DNA from: Spisula solida
Lineage: Eukaryota > Mollusca > Bivalvia > Venerida > Mactridae
Length of the DNA: 64,000 nucleotides
Direction of reading: 5' to 3'
Assembly: GCA_947247005.1 (NCBI GenBank)
Contig: OX365950.1
Location: forward strand, 15,388,720-15,452,719
This document shows, piece by piece, positions 1 to 11,569 of this stretch (positions are counted from its first letter, which is position 1; the number at the start of each line of letters is the position of its first letter). Made by a program: the position numbers and the translations under genes. A model generated the notes under the pieces. That model saw only the letters and a list, made by a program, of their open reading frames with translations, had not been told where the DNA came from and ran no database searches.

Positions 1-499
1 ATGTATTAGGTGTTTTATCACTAGCCAGAGCAACTCAAAATATTAATTAAGATGTTTACATTCGAATAAACCATTGTTTACGCTGTTTAAATTCAATGAA
101 AGATAATATCGTTAATTACTTAAAATCAAACTCCGTTTGATGTTGACGGCAAACGTGACACAATATCGTTGACAATGTTTAATGTGTTTCCACATTAGAA
201 CGGGTAAGTCCATTGCTGCCCAATTACATAAATCGTTTGGTCCGTAATAAGTTGGTAGCACACACTGGGTGTACGATAACCTTATCTTTGCATATTAACA
301 AACGATGATTATGCGTACTTCCATTTAGATTATACGCTTTGTCAAAGCCACAATGAGCCATAATAACGTAGATGGCTACATGTTTGTACCCAACGGTTGC
401 GATTTCCTAGTGAAAAGGTATTGTTCTTACTCGACATTATATAGACATGAGATGCCTGTCTGTGTGACATATATACATGTATTGTCAACCCTCGAAACA

Positions 500-534
500 G
501 AATGTCACCCTAGGCTTCTTCCGGGGTGACATTC
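500..534. repeat. Perfect 11-bp inverted repeat (hairpin)
   Basis: GAATGTCACCC at 500-510 is followed 13 bases later by its exact reverse complement GGGTGACATTC at 524-534. The loop contains a GGCTTCTTCC run. It resembles other TTC-loop hairpins in the window (20.6 kb and 21.45 kb). Its role is unknown; it may be the end of a decayed mobile element. Confidence 0.6.
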
Positions 535-1264
535 CGCCATCGGATTGACAAAATCAATTTCATTGATATAATCATTATAATGTAATTATACCGAACACTA
601 TTATACGCCTAGCAAAACGTTCACTATCATGATTTATGATAGGTCTAGTTATAAACAGTAGACATTACTGTTCTTTCATATGAATTATTGTAGATTTAGT
701 GAATCAATTTCACATATTTTTTATGTTTACGTTCATTTGGTGTATTTTACGGATTCTGTTAACCAATATTAATATTAAGAAATCATACAGACCTTGTATT
801 GTAAGCTAAGTTAGTTTTTAACATTTTTGTAAAGATCTATAACTTTACGTCACGACGTCAAACATATACAAGCGTTGTGTACAGTGGTCTTACATGGTCA
901 AGTTGAATAAACGAAACGCTACGGTTTGAACACAAATTTGTCTTAGTTGTCTTCTTATGGCATTCTATTTTTAGAAAATCTTATTAATTTCAACAGTCTA
1001 AGAAATAAAATCGACGCGGTTACTTTCCCTTGCATGACATTCAAAATGTCAGGTCGATCACATGACCTGACACACAGTTTTCTGTCGATGACGTGTCAAA
1101 AATGTTGGAACATTCAATGACTGTCAAAATATCTGCTTCTTGGGGAATGGATTTAGCATTGTAGAAAAAAGTGAGGTACATTTATATAATAATCATGGCT
1201 ATTGTCATGTTATCCACATTTGACATAGTAGACTACATGTCACAGCATGAAAAACGGATTTAAG

Positions 1265-1484
1265 TGCAAATAATATTTTATTATATTTACTTTTATTTGG
1301 AATTGCACAAAAACGTCAAATTTAAGTCGATTTATTTTCCGTATATTAACTAAATTTAATTTGTAAATTTAATCGCAAATAATACTATATTATCTTTCCG
1401 TTTATTTGGAATTTCACAAAAACGTCCATATTTAAGTCGATTTATTTTCCGTATATTAACTAAATTTTATTTATTTATATAATC
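1265..1484. repeat. Two-copy 110-bp tandem repeat
   Basis: Units 1265-1374 and 1375-1484 both run from (G)CAAATAATA through TTTATTTGGAAT, CACAAAAACGTC and TTTAAGTCGATTTATTTTCC to ACTAAATTT. They differ at scattered positions. A partial third start (CACAAATAATACTA) follows at 1484. No coding potential is seen. Confidence 0.75.
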
Positions 1485-1913
1485 ACAAATAATACTAGTA
1501 CAGGCATCCAACTAGATTCGCGTTTAGTTTTCATGTAGATCTCCAAATTTTATTTCACAAATTTTAAAATTAGAAGAATTTCCATAATTGTTTGATTACC
1601 TCCCTTGAATAAAAATATTAGTAAAATTTGTATATATCTTTTCCTTGCCGTTAAATATACTTTAAATACAAATTATACCGTTAAGTAGTTTCATAGTGAA
1701 CTAGTGTATGTGTAACATCTTTAAATTCTACTTCATATTTGCTCATGAACATTGAAATAAAAAGCAGTACATATAGCTAACATAAAAACATATGGTTATA
1801 CTTTATAAATCGCACAAAGAATTATTTGTATTGCTTACTGCTCTAATACTGAGCGGTTTGTTGTCTTATTTGTACAATATGTGCAGAATAAATTTTATTA
1901 AAAACAAAAAAAA

Positions 1914-2200
1914 GATATTTAATCACCTTTAAATGCAACTTAAATTTCAAATTTAAGTTAAACTTTAATCGCATTTAAGTTTGCGTTTATATTGCATAAA
2001 CGTGCATTTAATCCCATTTATATTCTATATTTAATCACCTTTAAATGCAACTTAAATGTGACTTAAACTTGTAGGAATAATTCGACTTAAATGTAGTATT
2101 AAACTTAACTTAAATATGGAATTTAATAGCTACTTTTTTCTGATTAAATGTATCTAAATTCCGAATATAATTAAATTTAAGTTACGTATAATTGTAAATT
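1914..2200. repeat. A+T-rich patch with repeated TTTAAATGCAACTTAAAT
   Basis: The phrase ATCACCTTTAAATGCAACTT occurs at about 1921 and again at about 2035. Many further ACTTAAAT or ATTTAAGT hexamers lie between and after them on both strands, so the patch is rich in short inverted repeats. This looks like low-complexity or decayed repeat DNA. Confidence 0.5.
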
Positions 2201-2348
2201 AAACGTAATATGTCATGCTGTGTGTATGTTGTGGTAAACGCAATAAAAAACCAGCAGCAACTACATGTACTTTAACACTAAATATGAAGAGTATAAAATC
2301 ATTGACAAAAAGCAGAAAACAACAAAATTCTTAAATTTCTTTTTATAG

Positions 2349-2374
2349 GACCAAACAAAGTTTTAAGGGAACCA
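2349..2374 (+). CDS. Tentative 26-nt exon of the channel gene
   Basis: A good acceptor (TTCTTTTTATAG) opens a frame encoding TKQSFKGT, closed by a GTAACT donor. The phase fits the next exon and gives [13 protein letters not shown]. Vertebrate glycine receptors have a comparable NFKG motif just before the same strand. The exon is so short that chance remains possible. Confidence 0.4.
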
Positions 2375-5300
2375 GTAACTGTAAACAAAATAACATCATG
2401 AGCTTGAAGATGGTTTGATTTACGTTAAAAATTAAAGGTGAAAGCGAGACACAGAATGGTTTGTACTTACTGGATGATGATGGCCATTGCTAGAAAACGT
2501 ATATTAATGTAGGTTTGAGACTTTAGCATGTTTGGTCATCTCGTCCAAGTATTCATACAATACATGAATCATCGGATTGCAAAAGTTACAAGTACATACG
2601 ATACGAAGTGTAGATGACCTCATAACAGTACCAGACACGCAACATCTGGGAATTTCTCTGACATTTATACTTAACATTTTGAACGTTATATAACAATGCA
2701 TTATTCTATGATTCTTTTCAGATTATCCGTGTGAGGTCAACGTGAGTCTGTATATCAACAGCATTGATTCGATAGATGAACAGAAAATGGTAGGTTAACC
2801 ATTTGCAGAGTACCTCGTACCTAGTAAAGGCGCCATTCTACTAAGTCAAGTGAAGATTATAGAGCCCTTTGGGAATTAAGTATTCACTTACTAAGTTCTA
2901 TAAACCACAAAAAACATACACGCTATGCAATTAAACTTATTTGCCACTAATGCATACTGCGGCAAGAATCAGATTATACATTTCATCTACGCATTTCTAA
3001 GTATACAAACATAAACGTTTATACCATATTGAATTTTTCAATATAATGAAATAAAATTTCTTGTAATGGTTTTAAGGAATGTTATCTATCGGCTTAAACT
3101 AAACCAAGCGCATAGATTAGCCGTTTTTTCGAAGAAAAAAGTAGTATCTTTAATAGTTCCTCCAGAGGCTAACTATATCTTAATCGATAAGCACGAACAC
3201 TTGTGACTTGTCGCAAAAGTTTGGTTTTGGTTGCAGCAGAAAAGTTGTTTTCAGAAATTACGAAAAAACGCATTAAAACTAGTCTTAAAGAACAAAGCCT
3301 TTTCTACTTCAGTTTTTTCAACATTATCTTTTTCCGATTATCATAAAATAACTTATAAGGTCGCAAGTAGCACGGATGGCCTTATTCTTCCAAGCGATGA
3401 TGTTTCCTGTGAAGTTTTATTTCTTAATATATAAAAAAATGAATATCTTATTCCAGTTCGAAGCATACATGTGTACTTGTCATGTAGTGTATACGAGGAA
3501 ATGCAACTTACTCTCTGACTTTATATTGACAGAACCATTACAATAAAACTTACAGATAATGTTTAATGCACTCTCCTTTACACACTGCACCCTTATTTAA
3601 CTTCTAAATTCAAGATTATAATTATGTTTTGTACTGCAATATGGCTGATCACATTGGTTTCCTGGAAACGTACCCATGTTCAATTGAACGCGATTTAGGT
3701 CTAGGATCTTACAACTGGTCACATGGGACTAGGTCTAAAGAATAGTATTGGTGATCAAGCATAGGTATGTACTTTGTGCTTAAAAAATTACTTTACAGTA
3801 GATGCCTAGTGAAAAGAGGCATTTTCATGTGATAGGTACCTAATATGTTCCATCTCGTATGCCCTGTATTTCTCGTGCCATTCATGAAATCAAGTAACAA
3901 GTTTATTCGTAACGTACAAGGTTACCCGTGACATACAAAGTTACCGGTCCATACAAATTGCAATACATATAAACAATATAAACATCAACCAAACAAATCA
4001 TGAAATCAAGCTGTACGTATAAGTCTAGCCACAAAACTTCTCTAAAGTAGACACTGTATGATTTAAGACGTGCATTACTTGTTAATACAACTGAATCACC
4101 GCCAAAAAGCGTAGTCATTATAGTATGCCTTTATTGATGATGAAGAAAAACCGTCAATTTGCTGCCTCGTTAAGATAATTTATTCCATCAAGTGAAGAAA
4201 GTCTGACAGTGATAGGTTATTTGTAGACTGAGCGAGTTATACACATAATTACAGATGTCTACGGTAAATGTAAATGCAACAAACATATTAGTTGAAACAT
4301 GCAGTATGTGCAATGTAACTTCAAAACATACGTTTTCAAGTCTGCTATTGAATAAACATTTATTGCACATTGTACCAAATCAGTATTTACTGAAGAGAGT
4401 TACGATTGCTTTGCCAATAGCACTGCTGTCAGCAATTTGTCTATATTTGATTTTGATTAAATTGTATTGTGTACGTCGACCATGTTTCGAATGCAGCAAA
4501 TATTGAATTCCCAAACGGGTAGGTACATACGCTCGTGCATCTTCGTGTATGGAATAAAGATTGCCATAGTAATCACAGAGAAAGGAACCGGATGCATGGC
4601 ACAAATCAAACAAAACTTACTATTCTAGCTTCGAGCACAGTGTATTTTATTCAATACATTACAATTATTTTCAGTTAGTAAAATGCAACTCATTTTAAGT
4701 ACGGTATTATTGCACATAAGCCGTGATCAATTTAAATAACTCATAAAAATAACGTATATAGAGTGTTTGCAAGCATTTCCTCTAAACACATACAGTCGTG
4801 GTATGCTGAGCATGTAATAACGAGTTTTAGAGAGTTCGAGCTGGTAAAGGTAAATCAACACACACATACATACTGAAAAAGGTGTATTCTTTAAAACAAG
4901 ATCGACCTACATGTGTACACGATACTGCATACCTAGTTTATTTTATCTGATTTAATGAATTGGAAAAATACTTGTTTTAATTCCGATTTTATATTAAGTT
5001 TAGTTACGGTGTAAACATATAACTTTGCAGGATTTTACCTTAAGTACGTTTGTAAGCCAAGAATGGAGGGACTCGAGGCTTAGTTTTCGAAACCTCATAA
5101 AAGAAGAATATTTGGAGCTTGATTCCAGGCTTATGGAAAATGTATGGGTACCAGATTTATACTTCCGGAATGAAAAACAGGCATATTTTCACACTGTGAC
5201 GATTCCTAACAAGATGTTACACATCTTCAAAGATGGGGTAGTGAAGTATAGATCAAGGTATGTATTACATGTTCCACAGAGCTTGTCTGTAATTTATTTC

Positions 5301-8300
5301 TAGGCGCTATTAAACATTATTAAACCAAAATTTATCAAACTAAAAAAAAAGAAAAGGCAAAATATAACTATTAATACTCAAAACAATCTCTTCGAATAAC
5401 TTTGTAGACACAGGCAGCTTTCTTCAAGAAAAATCACAATTCTTATGAAACAGTCGACTGAACCTTCGCATAGAACTGTACGGATCATATGTTACAATTA
5501 GTACAACTATTTTTTTTTAAATAAAATTATAAATGCTTTAATACATGAGCCATTCACCAGGAATACCTGCTCTTTTGACATTATGTAATTACTGCATGTA
5601 AAGACGTTTTGAAAAAGCTATTAAAGAAGAAAAAGACAAAAAAACATGTTACACAGAACATATTATATTCAATGGTAAGTAAGTTTAGTGGTTTAGGTAC
5701 AGAAATCTCCAGTCATAAATCTTTAAGAATTACGCGAATTTTTACGACTGAGAATATCGATCCTAAAAAGACGAATATTCGTTGTCTTCATCGAATACTG
5801 TTCCATTAAACTGCATAACCTTACCTCTGCAATGAGGCGAACATGCGAACAGGAACGCCAACGAATATAAACATTCGCACTTTAATTGTGCATTAATATT
5901 AATATAACATGCAACTAAGTGTTCCTTTGTCAGAATCCATTATTATTTTCTAGTTTTTCATATGCTTTGTGATTTAAATGCAACTGAATGGAACTCAATA
6001 TCTTCATTATAGCAATTTTCTGCTTTATCTGTTATACCATTCATGAATACGCATTGTTCCAATCTGCCTATTTTAGATGAACGACGTCGCCATTAGCTAA
6101 TCATTCAGTACGGAAAACAAATTCGGCACCACTTGTTGCAGTAATGTTTCTGCTGTATTTCTGTAAACGATATTTCGTGATAGAACTGTCTCCCGAAAAT
6201 CTGTCGAGTGCTGCATCTCTTGTCCGATTTGTTATTATTTTTATATCTTATCTAATGGGTCATGTTGTACTTCCGCAATCGGCCTAAGGCTCTCTGATTA
6301 GCTGCATTAGTTTCCCCGTATATCGCGCTTATGTACAGTCAGGTGACATAGCTGAGTTCCCACCTTACAACTGGTAAAACAATTGATTTAAAATGATTAT
6401 TATATTGTAGGAGAATTTGATATCATATGCTTAAATACATGCTCTGGTTTCAGACTGACCCTTACTGCGTCGTGTCCGATGAAACTACACAAGTATCCAA
6501 TGGACAGGCAAATCTGCTCTTTACTAATACAAAGTTGTGAGTAGGTGATGTCATTTTTTGTTTCTTTCTTCGCGTGCTTTGATAGAAAGCTACAATGTCA
6601 ATTCTTTTTCAGTTTTAATGTTTGCAGATCCCTTGCAGATATGGATTATATTTAACATAGCTTTTATCATATCTTTAGTGTCCAATGTCTTTTGATTTAT
6701 ACATCAGTTGCATCTTACGTAGACATAAGAAACATTGTCAGAATATCATCAGATAAAAAACGTCTACAACCTTTATTTATAATTAAATGTTACGTTGTTG
6801 TATTATTATCTTAATAAATATGCTTTATTACGGCCCGAAATCTGCTGATGCAGGATGCATATAGTGACATCCGTTTGCCCGTTTGTCCGAAAATGTTCAC
6901 CAACATTTGATGAATCTCGACCTCGAAATCGAAGACCACTAAGGCATTCCTTTCAAATTCGGCATATACTTGTTTACCACCATAAACACCTTGTCAAAGC
7001 CATGAAACACTATCCAACATTTCAACAGAATTATCGTTCCTGATTGATTTAGCTTAGCCTAGTGTTTATGGATAAGATGTACACCGGGACATAAGCGTTT
7101 ATTGAACACAGTCTTGTTTGTAACGTTGCTTTACCTTGGTTTCTTATCATTCCAGTTGCCTTCTCGTCAAATCGGCTCATGTTTCGGTGGAATGAGAAAG
7201 AACCTGTACGATTGAACCCTCATTTAGAATTGCCGCAGTTCACACCATACAGAATAGAAACTGAAAATTGCACTCAAATTGGAGAAGGTATGTGTCATTT
7301 GTTTAATTAAAAATTAATTGAATATAGTGCAACTGGGAATTAAAGTACATTTTGTACAGAGGTTATTAATACTTCTTTTGATAGTTCTGAATGTCATGAA
7401 CAACTTAATTCAATCAAATGGTGTTTTGATACTATAATTTAAATTACTTCATAAAATGTCAGGAATGTGTTTTGTGGTAACGGCCATGAAATCTATGTGT
7501 CACCGGCATCGCATCCGATGCCCTATACACTTATTGTATATCACTACAGCATGGGTTAGTACCGTGTTGCCGTGTCTCTCCGTACTTCTATTCAGTGTAG
7601 TTATAAACATTTCAATAACCTCCTATCTAGCATGCTAATTAAAATAGTTATGTTGTGTGACAATCATTCTGAGGAACTACATAGGCTTACTTACATATCA
7701 TGTTTCCTGATATGGATCGTATGATCTGTGTCGTTGGCATGCGTATATGGCTAGGCGCTGTATGGTTTCAAATCGTATTTCCCTAAACAGCATCTAATTT
7801 TCTATAGTACTACGCTTAAATTTCCTACTGTTTCATTTTCAGATAATACATGCCTCCAGATGGACATATACTTAGAACGGAATATAGGTTTCTATATGAT
7901 ACAGACGTATATACCTAGTGTTCTTATTGTCATGTTGTCCTGGTTGTCATTCTGGTTAAATGTGGACGCTGTACCTGCTCGAATATCTCTGGGTATATTA
8001 ACTGTTCTCACAATGACCACACAACGCAGCATGTCTACTGCATCACTGCCAAGAGTATCGTATGTGAAGGTAAAACTATTTTTCTTACTTCGAAGAATAT
8101 GCGAGTCCACCATATTTGTATACGATATTTTGATGGAGATATTTATCGTCGTTTTAATCCAATTTATTTATATAACGAAGCCATATGCCGACGTTGTAAC
8201 ACTTGTGCAAACAGTCCTAGGAACCTTATCAATTTTTGATAATGACTTCTAAATAAAGTTTAATTAAGGTTCGAAGCTGAGAGACCAATGCCGCTCATAT

Positions 8301-10637
8301 AGAAAGTTTCTACAATTGACTATACCAGTACGATGTCAAGACGGTAGTTCCTACAGTAATAAATTTGTCATAAAGAGTATAAGTTTTAAAATGTATAAGA
8401 TATTCACAAATATTTGATATGATTCAGCTCGGGGATCGGTGTCTAAGGTAGGCATTTTGTTTCTACATGTCTCGCTAAAGGTATACTTCTCTTTCAGGCA
8501 ATTGATGTATGGATGGCTGTATGTTTATGTTTTGTGTTTACCGCATTGTTGGAATACGCATGTGTAAATATTTTGGCAAGAAATCAACAAAATAGACAGT
8601 TGAAACATTGGCATAAACAACAACAGAACAACGACGGCCAAGAACACAGAAATGGACTAGTGAGTAGTAGCTAAATAACTATTATTTATGAAACAGTTTT
8701 GATCAACTTACAGTTACAAAATCAGCAAACTTAAAGTAGAAATAAAAAAGTTACAGAATACTAGATTAATAAATTGTTTGAACATTATACTTACTTACTC
8801 ACTTAGAGATGTTTTACGACCCAAGTCCCTAGGTGTCCTTTGCATCAGAATCTTCTTTATATGTATCCGTATTCAGTGTAATAAGAGAGGTTGCGAAAGT
8901 CAACGTGTAACGTGTACGTTTACGTGAATACTACTTGTGAGTATTTCGACATCAAGGTATGTGTAGTTTCTACAAGTACTGTATTCCTAGAAATGGTTTC
9001 GCGCATTTTAAGTTAGCGACTTTCGCGGGAGGTATCATTTCGCGAAGTTTAATAGCCGCGAAAATGTTACCTCCATCGAATCCGCGAACGTTTCTAGCTT
9101 CTTCATACTAAAATCGAAAAATCATTCGACGAAGGATAAAAATTGTACTTGCGCATACATGACGTGGGAACTTCTGTCAATAAATCCATCTTTATAAAAT
9201 CTAAGATTATTTGCGTTAATTATCTCAACGACGTGTGACAGACGAAATTATTATGCGTACTATGTCACACAGGTATGCGTATGCACGAGAAACCTAATTA
9301 TTCGTCGCCCATGGTTTCAATGAGTTTATATAAACACTCATTATCGATTCACAAATAAATCACGTTAAAACTGTCACGTGAGGTTACACGTACACGTTGT
9401 CTTTCGCAGGCCAATGTTAATTGCAACGTGTACGTATACATCTACGGGTAGCTACACGTACACGTAGTCGTACACGTTCGCATCGCAACCTCTCTAATGT
9501 TCACATATATACGTACGTGTATGTATTATGACAAGATGCATCAGTGTACTGCGAAACATGTATGTCAGTAACTGACGCTTAATGTTTAAAAGGTTTCGTT
9601 ACTCACCAACTGTAGTTTCATTACTACATAGTGATTCATGATATCTGTCCCAGTTTCAAACTCTTATAACGTTTCGTTTCGGCCCAAGATATGCATGTAT
9701 CATAAAAAGTATATGATTTGAAGGCTGACATGATACAGTTTTATCTAATGTAAACTGCAAGAATTATGTTGACGTCCTAGCGTTATATGCAAGGTCATAC
9801 AAAATAATGTGATTTCCAAGACGTCGCTTTCAAAGCATAATTTAAGGCAGCATTTTAGTAGCTCTGTTTTGGAAGCCATTTTCCAAGTAGAAACCACCAC
9901 AACAATACAAAAACATTATCATAGTTAATTAAATTTAAAAGTTTAAATTGTTATGATCAACTATCTAGATGTAAGACACACATGCTTGTTAAATTGTTTC
10001 ACCAAAGTGTATCGATAGTAGATAAGCTTTTTAAGATTTATATAATAAGCGTTGACGTCATTATAAGACAAAATTGAATTCACAATGAATATTTGATAAA
10101 AATGTAATTCCGTTTGTATACTTTAATATACACGCAAGTACATCATATCTTTTATCAAATACAACTTTAAAATGCATGTGTTTTGGATTTGTAAAATATG
10201 TGTGGTTATACACAGACACAGCAAAATGGTGTCATTTTAAAATGGGACATATATTATGAATCACCCTATATGAGGAGTGTACAATCTTATTAATCAGACA
10301 CTGTATAAATTGGTCCTGAAGCTACCACGAGAATACTTCCTGTATATTTTTTCGAGGGTATGCCGAGGGCTGGTATTGAACACGCACCCTCCCGTCCTCG
10401 AACAAGACGCATTTATAAGGCTAAAAATGGGGTCAGGTACTGGCAGAATGTATTAAAGTATGTAATATCTACATTAATATCATCGTTTGGTTTACTTTCC
10501 AGCTCTCGGAGTCCATTACTAACAGACTATATAAAGACAATGCACAAGCTGTTGACAACGTGTCCAGGATAGCATTTCCAGCTGCCTTTCTTCTATTCTG
10601 CTTGCTATATTGGAGTTGTTATCTATCTATACATTGA
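2349..10637 (+). CDS. Cys-loop ligand-gated chloride channel subunit (glycine/glutamate-gated type), 5' incomplete
   Basis: Pentameric ligand-gated anion channel subunit of the plasma membrane. Exons are 2349-2374 (tentative), 2722-2789, 5031-5257, 6454-6536, 7156-7287, 7843-8069, 8498-8659 and 10503-10637; all have GT/AG borders and the phases agree. They give 343 residues without the tentative exon. Seen in order: beta strands with [13 protein letters not shown]; loop D FVSQEW; loop A region [11 protein letters not shown]; the Cys-loop [15 protein letters not shown]; a second Cys pair NCTQIGEDNTC, typical of glycine and glutamate channels but not GABA-A; M1; M2 after VPAR, an anion-selectivity signature; M3; a short M3-M4 loop; M4; then TGA. 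Family knowledge: chloride channels gated by glycine, glutamate or similar. Odd: the loop D arginine is serine. The signal peptide was not found. The ligand is not predictable. It faces the GPR158-like gene tail to tail, 40 kb away. Confidence 0.93.
2722..2789 (+). CDS. Channel exon: first beta strand of the ligand-binding domain
   Basis: Acceptor TTCTTTTCAG and donor GTAGGT. It encodes [18 protein letters not shown] and ends EQKM, matching the family motif in which VNVS is followed by an I-x-S-I-x-x-I-D strand. There is an N-glycosylation site at NVS. Confidence 0.88.
5031..5257 (+). CDS. Channel exon: loops D and A of the agonist site
   Basis: Acceptor AACTTTGCAG and donor GTATGT, 227 nt. 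It begins [19 protein letters not shown] (loop D) and continues with LENV-like [20 protein letters not shown] (loop A) and a strand ending KYRSR. The family tryptophan, W-x-P-D-L and NEK residues are present. The loop D arginine of glycine, glutamate and GABA channels is replaced by serine. Confidence 0.95.
5546..5700. mobile_element. Truncated end of the 600-bp TIR element family (channel intron)
   Basis: TGAGCCATTCACCAGGAATACCTGC, then TTTTGACATTATGTAATTACT, matches the left end of the element at 37659-38276. No matching right end follows, so it is a decayed fragment in the intron after the loop D/A exon. Confidence 0.55.
6454..6536 (+). CDS. Channel exon: Cys-loop
   Basis: The acceptor is TGGTTTCAG. 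The donor is GTGAGT at 6537, chosen over GTAGGT four bases later because only GTGAGT keeps the next exon in frame and restores the family spacing S-F-A-F to the L-M-F-R-W strand. It encodes [20 protein letters not shown] then C, the 13-residue disulfide loop that names the superfamily. Confidence 0.93.
7156..7287 (+). CDS. Channel exon: loop B to loop C
   Basis: Acceptor TCATTCCAG and donor GTATGT, 132 nt. It encodes [20 protein letters not shown], then [20 protein letters not shown]. It supplies the first cysteine of the loop C disulfide. The L-P-x-F motif is typical of the family. Confidence 0.92.
7843..8069 (+). CDS. Channel exon: loop C end, M1 and the M2 pore helix
   Basis: Acceptor TTCATTTTCAG and donor GTAAAA. 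It encodes [21 protein letters not shown]1 [19 protein letters not shown], then [18 protein letters not shown] and a run ending SLPRVSYVK. The PAR triplet before M2 is the anion-channel signature. Pore positions: 2' Ser, 6' Leu, 9' Leu, 19' Thr. Confidence 0.96.
8498..8659 (+). CDS. Channel exon: M3 and the start of the cytoplasmic loop
   Basis: Acceptor TCTCTTTCAG and donor GTGAGT, 54 codons in phase 0. It encodes [20 protein letters not shown] (M3), then a basic, Gln/Asn-rich start of the cytoplasmic loop ([18 protein letters not shown]). Confidence 0.95.
8884..9495. mobile_element. MITE with AGAGAGGTTGCGA inverted ends, carrying a nested element
   Basis: AGAGAGGTTGCGA at 8884-8896 is mirrored by TCGCAACCTCTCT at 9483-9495. 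Subterminal ACGTGTACG and CGTACACGT repeats lie in both arms. The interior from about 8981 belongs to a different element, listed next. It sits in the intron before the M4 exon. It is non-coding. Confidence 0.7.
8981..9245 (-). mobile_element. TTTCGCG-type MITE fragment nested in the 8884-9495 element
   Basis: GTATTCCTAGAAATGGTTTC and the following CGCG-rich 250 bases are the reverse complement of the right part of the element at 36655-37472, including GGAGGTATCATTTCGCGAAG. Only one terminal repeat is recognisable. Confidence 0.6.
10357..10445 (-). mobile_element. Possible tRNA-derived SINE fragment
   Basis: On the minus strand GTGCGTGTTCAATACCAGCC resembles an RNA polymerase III B box (GGTTCRANNCC), as in tRNA-derived SINEs. 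No clear A box or full tRNA fold was seen. It lies just upstream of the M4 exon. Confidence 0.25.
10503..10637 (+). CDS. Channel terminal exon: M4 and stop codon
   Basis: Acceptor TTACTTTCCAG; 44 codons plus TGA. It encodes [20 protein letters not shown] and the M4 helix [15 protein letters not shown], ending SIH. The VDN-x-SR-x-AFP motif before M4 is diagnostic for glycine/GABA/glutamate-gated channels. No AATAAA is obvious close downstream. Confidence 0.94.
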   Translation, partial: LSESITNRLYKDNAQAVDNVSRIAFPAAFLLFCLLYWSCYLSIH

Positions 10638-11569
10638 AGCAACAGTTAACCACTAGATACTAGTTCGACTCTCGTATATGTCCCCATTATTTTCGGGTCT
10701 GCAATAATTTGACAAATACTTCGTTTCAACAAACTGTTTAGTTTCATTAATGTTGTAAGACCATTATATTGGCCCCAATTTGTATAAATACAAAGGGGGC
10801 CAAAATTTGGACTTTCGAAACACTTCAATTTCACTGAAAACTTAACTTAAGAGAGTTTGTTTGAGCGAGAGTCGACTGTATCTAGTATTATTTTGTTTGC
10901 TCACGACTACTGGAACTACAGGGACACAAAGTTACTTAAATGTGATTTGCGTATTCTAACAGTTCTGATTGAATTGATGGGTCTTTGGTGGTGTATGACA
11001 ATTCCATTTGCACCACTTTTATTAAGAAATTATATTGCTTATTATATACTTTGACAAGTTTTAACATACATGTATTATATCTAAATATATCGTAACCGTT
11101 TGAACGGTTGTGTAATAGTGCAATAGTTTGGCATTTGTAAAATAATAGAACAAATTATGAACATAAATTATTGGCTTAGAATCAGAAGGTCTTTAGTACA
11201 AATTCGATATTGTTAGAAGACAAAAAAAACTGTCGTAAAACTATTCTTCGTATCGAAAAACAAGCTTTTTCAACTTCAGTTCCGATTTTCATGAAATTAG
11301 GCTAATAAGAAGCGCCTTGTGGTGCAGATTGCAAAGATGTATTAGTCTTATAAGGTCGTTTTTAGCACTTACGCATTCTCATGCTAAGCCAACGAAATAT
11401 ACGCAATGATACATGCGATTTGTTTGACGTTAATATTTATTTTGGACGTGTATAGTAAAAACAATCATCAGAGACAATCACCGGCTCATTGACAATATCA
11501 ACCGAAAGATCTTAATTTAATTGATGTGGTAAATAGAGGTACATTTGTGTATATTTGTGTGTAAATATA
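10638..11569. other. 3' flank of the channel gene
   Basis: The 3' untranslated region presumably lies here. The only structure noticed is a diverged interspersed repeat at about 11180-11400, with ATTTTCATGAAAT, AAGCTTTTTCAACTTCAG and AAGAAGCGCC. It is related in motif to stretches near 3110-3440, 30530-30760 and 51835-52030. Confidence 0.4.

Larger units (their letters stand above)
1..2348. other. 5' flank or first intron of the channel gene, no exon proven
   Basis: A very A+T-rich stretch. The missing signal-peptide and N-terminal exons of the downstream channel gene should lie here or to the left of the window. I could not identify them with confidence. The stretch contains a short perfect hairpin near 500-534, a two-copy 110-bp tandem repeat at 1265-1484, and a TTTAAAT-rich patch at 1914-2200, each listed separately. 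Confidence 0.5.

Noticed and set aside
329..417. Possible upstream channel exon: acceptor CATTTAG, 29 open codons, donor GTATTG in a phase that fits 2349
   Set aside because: The peptide (DGYMFVPNGCDFLVKR) does not resemble the N-terminal helix of Cys-loop receptors, and chance agreement of phase is one in three.
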